Of a DNA stretch of 64,000 nt, positions 58,140-64,000 are shown piece after piece; positions within the stretch are counted from its first letter, which is position 1, and the number at the start of each line of letters is the position of its first letter. The notes under the pieces are model-generated. The model searched no databases and was not told the origin of the DNA. It saw nothing but the letters and a program-made list of their open reading frames with translations. Source of the DNA: Eutypella sp. D-1. Lineage: Eukaryota; Ascomycota; Sordariomycetes; Xylariales; Diatrypaceae. Both the position numbers and the translations under genes were made by a program. Where the stretch lies: NCBI GenBank assembly GCA_023313575.1, contig JAJTTP010000014.1:124001-188000 (forward strand), read 5' to 3'.

Positions 58140-59295
58140 GATGGTGATGATGGAATAGTGGTTTTAGGTAGTAGGTGGTTGTGTATAGTTGAGTATCAGT
58201 GGAGTGGTAGTAGAGTGTAGGTGGTAGGTGGTAGGTAGGAAGGATGATGGAAAAGGTTTGGGAAGGAAGTTCTGATGATGTGAGGATAGAGAGGATGGGA
58301 GTGGCATATAAATAGTTTCTAGATAAATGGCAAAGCTCACGTACCTGCCGTGGTAACCACATTCAATGCTTTGATGTATCACGCTCCTGCCGTAACAATA
58401 TGATATGCATCAATGGTAGCTGCCCGCCCATTAAATGCTTATCTACAACCTTAGGCATCTACTTCATTATCTAATATCATGATGTGCATACACTCTGCCC
58501 ATTCACATGGAAAGCCACTGGGATAATAACCACAAACAGAAAACGTGATCAGATCTATTGGCATCTGCAGCGTGTAGGGGTTCATTCAATGCATCCGTTT
58601 GTCGACCCAGCGCGCTGGATAGCATGCCCTATCATGGGGACGTAGGTTATTGAATAACAGGAACATCCTTCCCACTCTTCTTAGGGCTTGCTTGACAGGT
58701 CTTATTATTATGTAAACAGAACATGTTATTCAAACCTGCTTCAGAAAACACACACCGTTTATTACATTCAACATAGCTGTTAAAAAAAAAAGGGGGTCCT
58801 TACGCATCGCAGCTTCTACTAGAATCCTTGCCTGCCACGTTCTAACAAAAAGTGTACGAAGAGCCTCGTTTTGGGGATAAATCAATAAGGCTGCAGACAC
58901 ACACACCCATGATCACCCCCGTCCATAATTCAACTAGCAGCAATACCAGATTTCAGATTTCAAAGCAAGAAGTGAGTATATTATATCTTTCCAAAGTTGC
59001 ATAGCATAGCATGCCATCTCTCACAAAAGAAATAAATATTTCCTCAAAGAACCAAGGCACAGATGGGAGTGCAGTGCATACATACGCCTTTATATGAGTA
59101 TCAAGCCCCATGCAAATAACCGTCATGACATTGATTGATACCATGCTTTTTTCCTGACCATGTACGTGAATTGCATTGCATTGCATTGCATACCTAGGCA
59201 GGTAGGTTAGGTAGGTTAGGTGCGTGAGAAACAGATATGCTGAGGTAGAGCCCCTATATACCACCCCGAACCACCCTCTTGATCGTCCTGTCCTG
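58140..59295. other. Intergenic region between HIR3 stop and the secreted-protein start
   Basis: About 1.15 kb, AT-rich. It contains GCATT repeats near 59173-59189 and TAGGTAGG repeats near 59198-59220. It holds the promoter of the secreted protein and the HIR3 3' region. Confidence 0.45.
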
Positions 59296-62200
59296 CTACT
59301 GGATATCTTCAGCACCATCCTCCTCTTCTGCTTCTTCTCCATCTTCTGCTTCTTCCTCTTCCTCTCCATCCCCTTCATGATCCACCTCCATCTCATCCCC
59401 TTCCTCTTCCTCATCCTCATCCTCTTCTTCCTCCTCCTCGTCGTCCTCATCGTCCTCGTCATCATCCGCATCACTGCCCGAGCTCGGACCCTTAGCAGCG
59501 CCGGCGTCCATGCTCCTGCGTATCAGGTTCGGGAACATGACCTCGTTCTCATCCAGCAGGTCTTCGGGCGGCACGTCGCTAAGTTCGCTCTCGTCGTCCG
59601 CTGAATCGTGCACGCTCAACAACTCGCCGGCGTCCACATCACCTTCTCCCTCTCCCTCCCCTTCCCCTTCCCCTTCCCCTTCAGCTCTCTCGTCACCGTC
59701 ACCTTCATCTTTCATCTGCACATCGCCGTCTTCCCCCTCCTCCTCCTCCTCTTCATCACCGCCACTTCCCGCATCCTCCTGGTTCTCCTTGCCATCGGCG
59801 TCTTCCTCGTCCTCGTCCTCGTCCTCATCCGCCGCCGCCGTCTTCCCGCTCGACGCCGAGCTGCGGCTGCGCGACTTGGCAGCGGTCGCGGTCGCGGTCC
59901 CGGAGGAGGCGGACGGCTTCGTGGCGGTGGCGGCGGCGGTGGGGCCCTCCTGAGACCGCAGCACCGCTTGTTCCGCTTTCCGGAGGATGTCGGCTCTCCT
60001 AATTCCCGCCCTACGGGGCCGCTGGGTGCTCTCTGCGCCCCCGGTTGCCGCCGCCGAACCTGTAGCCATCTTATCAGGACCGGCGGCGTTATCGGCGCCA
60101 TCGGCGCCAGGGGTATCGCGTGATGGGGGATTCAGGATGTCGCTGAAGGGGTTCGCGGCCTTGGCCTCGGTGGAGGCAGCCTGCTGCTGCTGCTGCTGTT
60201 GCTGCTGCTTGTGCTCCTCCTCTTCCAGGAGACGCGCTTTCTCGCGTTCCTCAAGCAGGGAGGCGACCGAGGGGCCGGGAAGCGACTTGCCTATCTCGAA
60301 GTATATAGCCGTGTAGCAGTCACTGATGAGGTCGTCGATGGCGCCCGCCTTCATAAGACCTGCGTTGAGTTTCTTCAGCTCAACCGTCTCCTGCAGGGCG
60401 CCGAGCGCCGCGTGAGAGGACTCCGGGCCCGAGGACCAATCGCTGATTCTAGCCGCAATGATTTCGAACTCCTCGGGGGTTATCGCCTTGAATTCGTCAT
60501 CCAGGACTGGTTGGATCTGGTACGCCTGGCGGATCAGCCGCAAGTACGCCACGCAGCAGGACTGCCACAGGTCGTTGAAATGGTAGAAGTCGGCGCCTTT
60601 CTTGCGCAGCCGTCGGAGCAGGAGTTCAAAGTTGGTGCGATCTTTCAAGACCGTCAGCAGCTTGACCACGAACCTGACGTACTGCTCCGTATACACGTGG
60701 TGCCGGCCGGGCCGCTCGGCATCGCACTTCCAGACGTTCATGACCATCGTCTTCGTGAGCATCGACTTGCTGAGGACCTGGAAAGCGGCCATGGCCTGCA
60801 CATGTTGGGCGTCCTCCGAGTTCTCGTCGAAGAGGATTCGCGCATGGCGCATAATGATGCGGTGCTGCCAGTTGGACCTGTCCTTCTCACGTAAGTGGGT
60901 CAGCGTCTTGATGACGAAAGGCTCCCAATCTTCCGGTTCGTTAATTTCCACATGCTCGCCTCCCTGGATGGCATATGGTTGACGCTGGAGTATATCAGCC
61001 GCCTCCTGGGGCTGCAAGTCTTTGCGTAGCACTAGCTTGTGGACGATCGACACAATCTTGTAGTGCGGCTCTAAGATTGGGTCCTGACTGTGACGGGGTT
61101 TCGGTAGCGCGGCGACAACTTCCACGGCTTTTTCTAAAATGGCAATGAGACTCTTCAGGCTTGGCCTGTTCTGTCTATCGCGATGATCCAGGTTCGTCAA
61201 TGGCTCCTGGTACATTTTCCAGATACATTTCGACAGCATCCAAGGATTCCTATAGACATGTTAATTAATATACCCTACGCAAGGTAGTGGGGTCAACAAT
61301 AGCTTACTTCCAAGCCTTAGGCTTCAAGGCCATCGCCTTCTTGAAAAGCCCGGCTGCGTACTTCCAGACCTTGTAATCTTCCATCTGGGAAGAGAGGACC
61401 TTGGCATCGGCGCCTGTCTCGTGAATAACCCATTTCTTATCGGCATGTTGGAAGGGCTCCATAGCAAAGGGTTCCCGGCTTGAGGCGTACATGCGCATGC
61501 CGAACTCGTGATATAGCTCATGCAAGGTTTCAGCGCTCTCGTCAGATTCATCCGGGGCCACGTAGCGGGAATAGGAGAGAGCCAACGTATAACAGTGAAT
61601 CGCACTGCGCTGATATTTCAGTAACTCGGCCCGCTCCTTGTTCATCTTGTCGGCCGTCCAAAGGACCGACTCCTCGAGCTCGTAGTCGAAGCACTCGGCA
61701 AGTCTGAACCAGGCATCCCAATGTTCGGGGGTGAACTGTAACTGCTGGCGTAGGAAGGTGGCACCTATACGTAGGTCATCTGTAGCGCCTGGCGTCTGCC
61801 TCCTATTCAGATCGACTCCTTTGAATTTGCTGAAGGCCATCATGCCGAGTAGGAAGAACCACTCATGCTTGGCCAGGACACTATCTGCCGAATTGACGGC
61901 GACGGCATCGACTGTGATGTTACCCTTGAGGGCCTGATACAGGCGGAGGGGCTGAATCGGTTGCTGCAACATCGACGTAAAGTTGCGGAGGTTATGGATG
62001 AGTTGTTGGTTAGATTTAGTTTGGCCGATAGCCTGCTGCATATGTTCAATCGTGGCTTTCAGATCCGACTTGAGCAGGTCCTTCATCGGCATGCGGTTCG
62101 CCAGCACCGCTACCTTTTCGACCAGGGGTATTGTGTTGCGCCTCTCCAATTTCTCCGGGGGGCACCCGTGTTCCTGAAGCTCCCAGCTGCCAACTCCCAG

Positions 62201-64000
62201 CTTGAGGCCATACAGGTCATAGAGAACTTGGCCAAGGTAGTCCTCCCAGTTGTCAACCCGGTTCTGCTTTTGTAGTTCTAACCTCATCATCTTGAGGAAT
62301 ATCTTGTTTGAGGCCTTGCAGCACTTTCGCAGGCCCAAGACCTGGTGCACTGCCGCCAGGTAGTCGGCCAGATCGTTTTCCGGGGTGGGAAACTCGGACG
62401 TGTTCTGCGGGGTGCTTGCCTTGAGCATGGTGTATATCAAGGACCAATTCCTTACTTGCATCTCACGGAGTTTAGTCAAGTATGATTGGAAGCTCGCAGC
62501 CCGTGTGGACTGCGTCGTTATCCCCACTCGGACATCATCTTCGTACATGCAGGAAACATGGAGGAGGCAGCTGAGCTTGACCAGAGCTGAGAGACTTGAT
62601 TTTAGATGATCGTCATCTATGATATCGTAGGCATTCGGGTCGTTCAGCGCCAACGAGAGCGCGTCGATCAATAAATCGTCTAAGAATTTGAGCATCTTCA
62701 TGAACAACGGACGGCGTCCTTCAACGGAAAGGTTCAAGAAAGCGTCCCTCTCGAAGTCATTGATGACCATCTCGATGCTCTTTAGCTGGCAGGAGAACTG
62801 CTTCGTCGTATACTTGATTGCACGATACGCATCACCGAGACGCGTCCATAGGAAGAGGCGGAGCTCCGTACTCGCACTTAGCAAGAACTTCCATAGATCG
62901 CGTAGGCCCTGGTTGGCTGTCTCAGTGATAGGCCGGTTGGCCTCGTCTTTTACTACCAGGTCTGAACTCTCATGTTGTCCATTGGACGCCGGCGTACTGC
63001 TGGAGGATGGTGTCTGCGCCGCAGTCGCATATACAGAAGATGGATTCAAGACAGGCTCGAGGTTTTCGATGATAGATACAGGATCCTTGATATCATCCTG
63101 GAAGATGCCAAGGAAAAAGTCCATCGTCGTCAGTTTTGATATCTCCCGCTCGGCGGCGTGACCAGATACTTCTGGCATAATGGCATTATTAGGCAGATGA
63201 ATGGTTACGGGGTCCCGATTCTCGACGAGGGCATCGCGCAGGCTCCTCCAGCACTGAAGGACGTGATCTCTCGATACGTCATCGGTCAAGGTCACGACAA
63301 AGACGGCCGACCACAGAAATCGATCTGATAGCGGTATATCAGCAGTTGGAGATCGATCCTTGCTCATCTGCGCAGCAAATGCGAACCAGCGCCCGAGCCT
63401 TCCTTTCGTCATTACCCGGATACCAAAATCCACGGCGCTGTTAGGATTGGTGATCCGCTCATAGACGTCCATGTGCAACTCAAAGAGCATCTGCACCATC
63501 TGATCGATCATAAACAGCGGCATCGCCGAGGGGGTGCCGGACTTGCAAAGTTCGAGCTCGTAACGCATGCGGTTGAAGATATCCTCATCGAGACGACTGA
63601 TGACCTGTACGACGGCCACCTTCATCGAGTCGGACCACTTGCTACTGAGGTAGGTCGGACACACGTGCCTCACCCATGCGAACGCTACGTCTTGGATACC
63701 AAACCAGCCGTCGTTGACCGACTGAACAAAGGTCTTCAGACCCTTCGTCTCATCGAATGGCAGAGTCTCGGACTTCTGCTGAGAGCCGGGCTTTGAGTCC
63801 TCGAGGAAGGATGAAAAGCTAGGAGGCGCGGGCTCCTTCTTTTCTAGGAGCAATTTAGTGCTTTCCTCGTCGTAAGTTAGGAGAGAGTCTCGCAGATCCG
63901 TCATAGGGGGGCGAGTCGCTTTCGCTACGCGGTTATCTGCCGCGCAAGAGTCGAGCACCTCGGCTAGGCGATCGAGAGTGTCACGGTCAGTGACCCCCAG
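59296..64000 (-). CDS. HIR3: Histone transcription regulator 3 (HIR3/CABIN1 homologue), C-terminal ~1550 residues
   Basis: Exons on the minus strand are from beyond 64000 to 61308, and 61249-59296. The window shows 1548 residues; fungal Hir3 is about 2000. HIR3 is part of the HIR (HIRA) complex, which deposits H3-H4 outside replication and represses histone genes. The intron is 58 nt, and its removal restores LKPKAWK-NPWMLSKCIWKMY, a TPR-like segment. Sequence before it includes WDAWFRLAECFDYELEESVL and ALSYSRYVAPDES, which fit TPR repeats. The last ~300 residues are a disordered acidic tail with QQQQQQQQQ, GEGEGEGEGEGEGD and long Glu/Asp runs, ending EEEDGAEDIQ. The frame is open to base 64000, so the start is outside. 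The ATG at 61239 is internal, not a second gene. Confidence 0.9.

Noticed and set aside
61239..61241. Start of a separate gene downstream of the HIR3 N-terminal part
   Set aside because: The ATG lies 10 bases inside the second HIR3 exon, and the 58-nt intron joins the two frames into one protein.

Overview
The window is nuclear DNA of a filamentous ascomycete (Pezizomycotina, most likely Sordariomycetes). Several things point there. Genes carry introns of about 50-115 bp with GTRNGT donors and YAG acceptors. There is a mago nashi homologue (absent from budding yeast), a COT-1/NDR kinase with a long Gln-rich N-terminus, fungal-type rhodopsin-domain and SLATT proteins, and a HIR3 with a long acidic tail. 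Gene assignments rest on reading the translated exons by eye; no database search was run.

Layout. 1-347 (-): 5' part of mago nashi in two 38-nt exons plus a third, divergent from 1590-4654 (+) beta-COP (SEC26). 8119-8561 (+): small two-exon protein of unknown function. 10553-11748 (-): medium-chain reductase, three exons. 14391-15918 (+): seven-helix rhodopsin-domain protein, five exons. 15919-29530: 13.6 kb with no gene I can support; its right end is probably the long pyrimidine-rich leader of the cyclin gene. 29531-30640 (+): Clg1-type cyclin. 34227-34369 (+): tRNA-Pro(AGG) with a 71-nt intron. 34922-36143 (-): secreted GH43 glycosidase. 37918-38916 (+): NIP30/FAM192A-type protein. 39625-41256 (-): TIM54. 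42044-42787 (-): SF3a2/Prp11. 43937-46156 (-): COT-1 kinase. 59296 to beyond 64000 (-): HIR3.

The blocks 1-4.7, 29.5-46.2 and 59.3-64 kb are mostly conserved housekeeping genes: vesicle coat, exon-junction complex, splicing, mitochondrial import, polarity kinase and histone chaperone. The 48.7-58.2 kb block looks accessory. It has a 14-helix-type MFS transporter, a broken ankyrin-repeat gene, a P450, a SLATT-domain two-helix membrane protein, a doubtful ORF and a small six-cysteine secreted protein. The P450/MFS pair may be a remnant of a detoxification or secondary-metabolite locus. The ankyrin and SLATT genes resemble components of fungal self/non-self recognition. No intact transposon, CRISPR array or virus was seen.

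Several genes are visible only after splicing: mago, the 8.1-kb gene, the full reductase, the rhodopsin-domain protein, the first exon of TIM54, the last exon of the secreted protein and the repaired reading of the ankyrin gene. Their exon coordinates are given in the entries.
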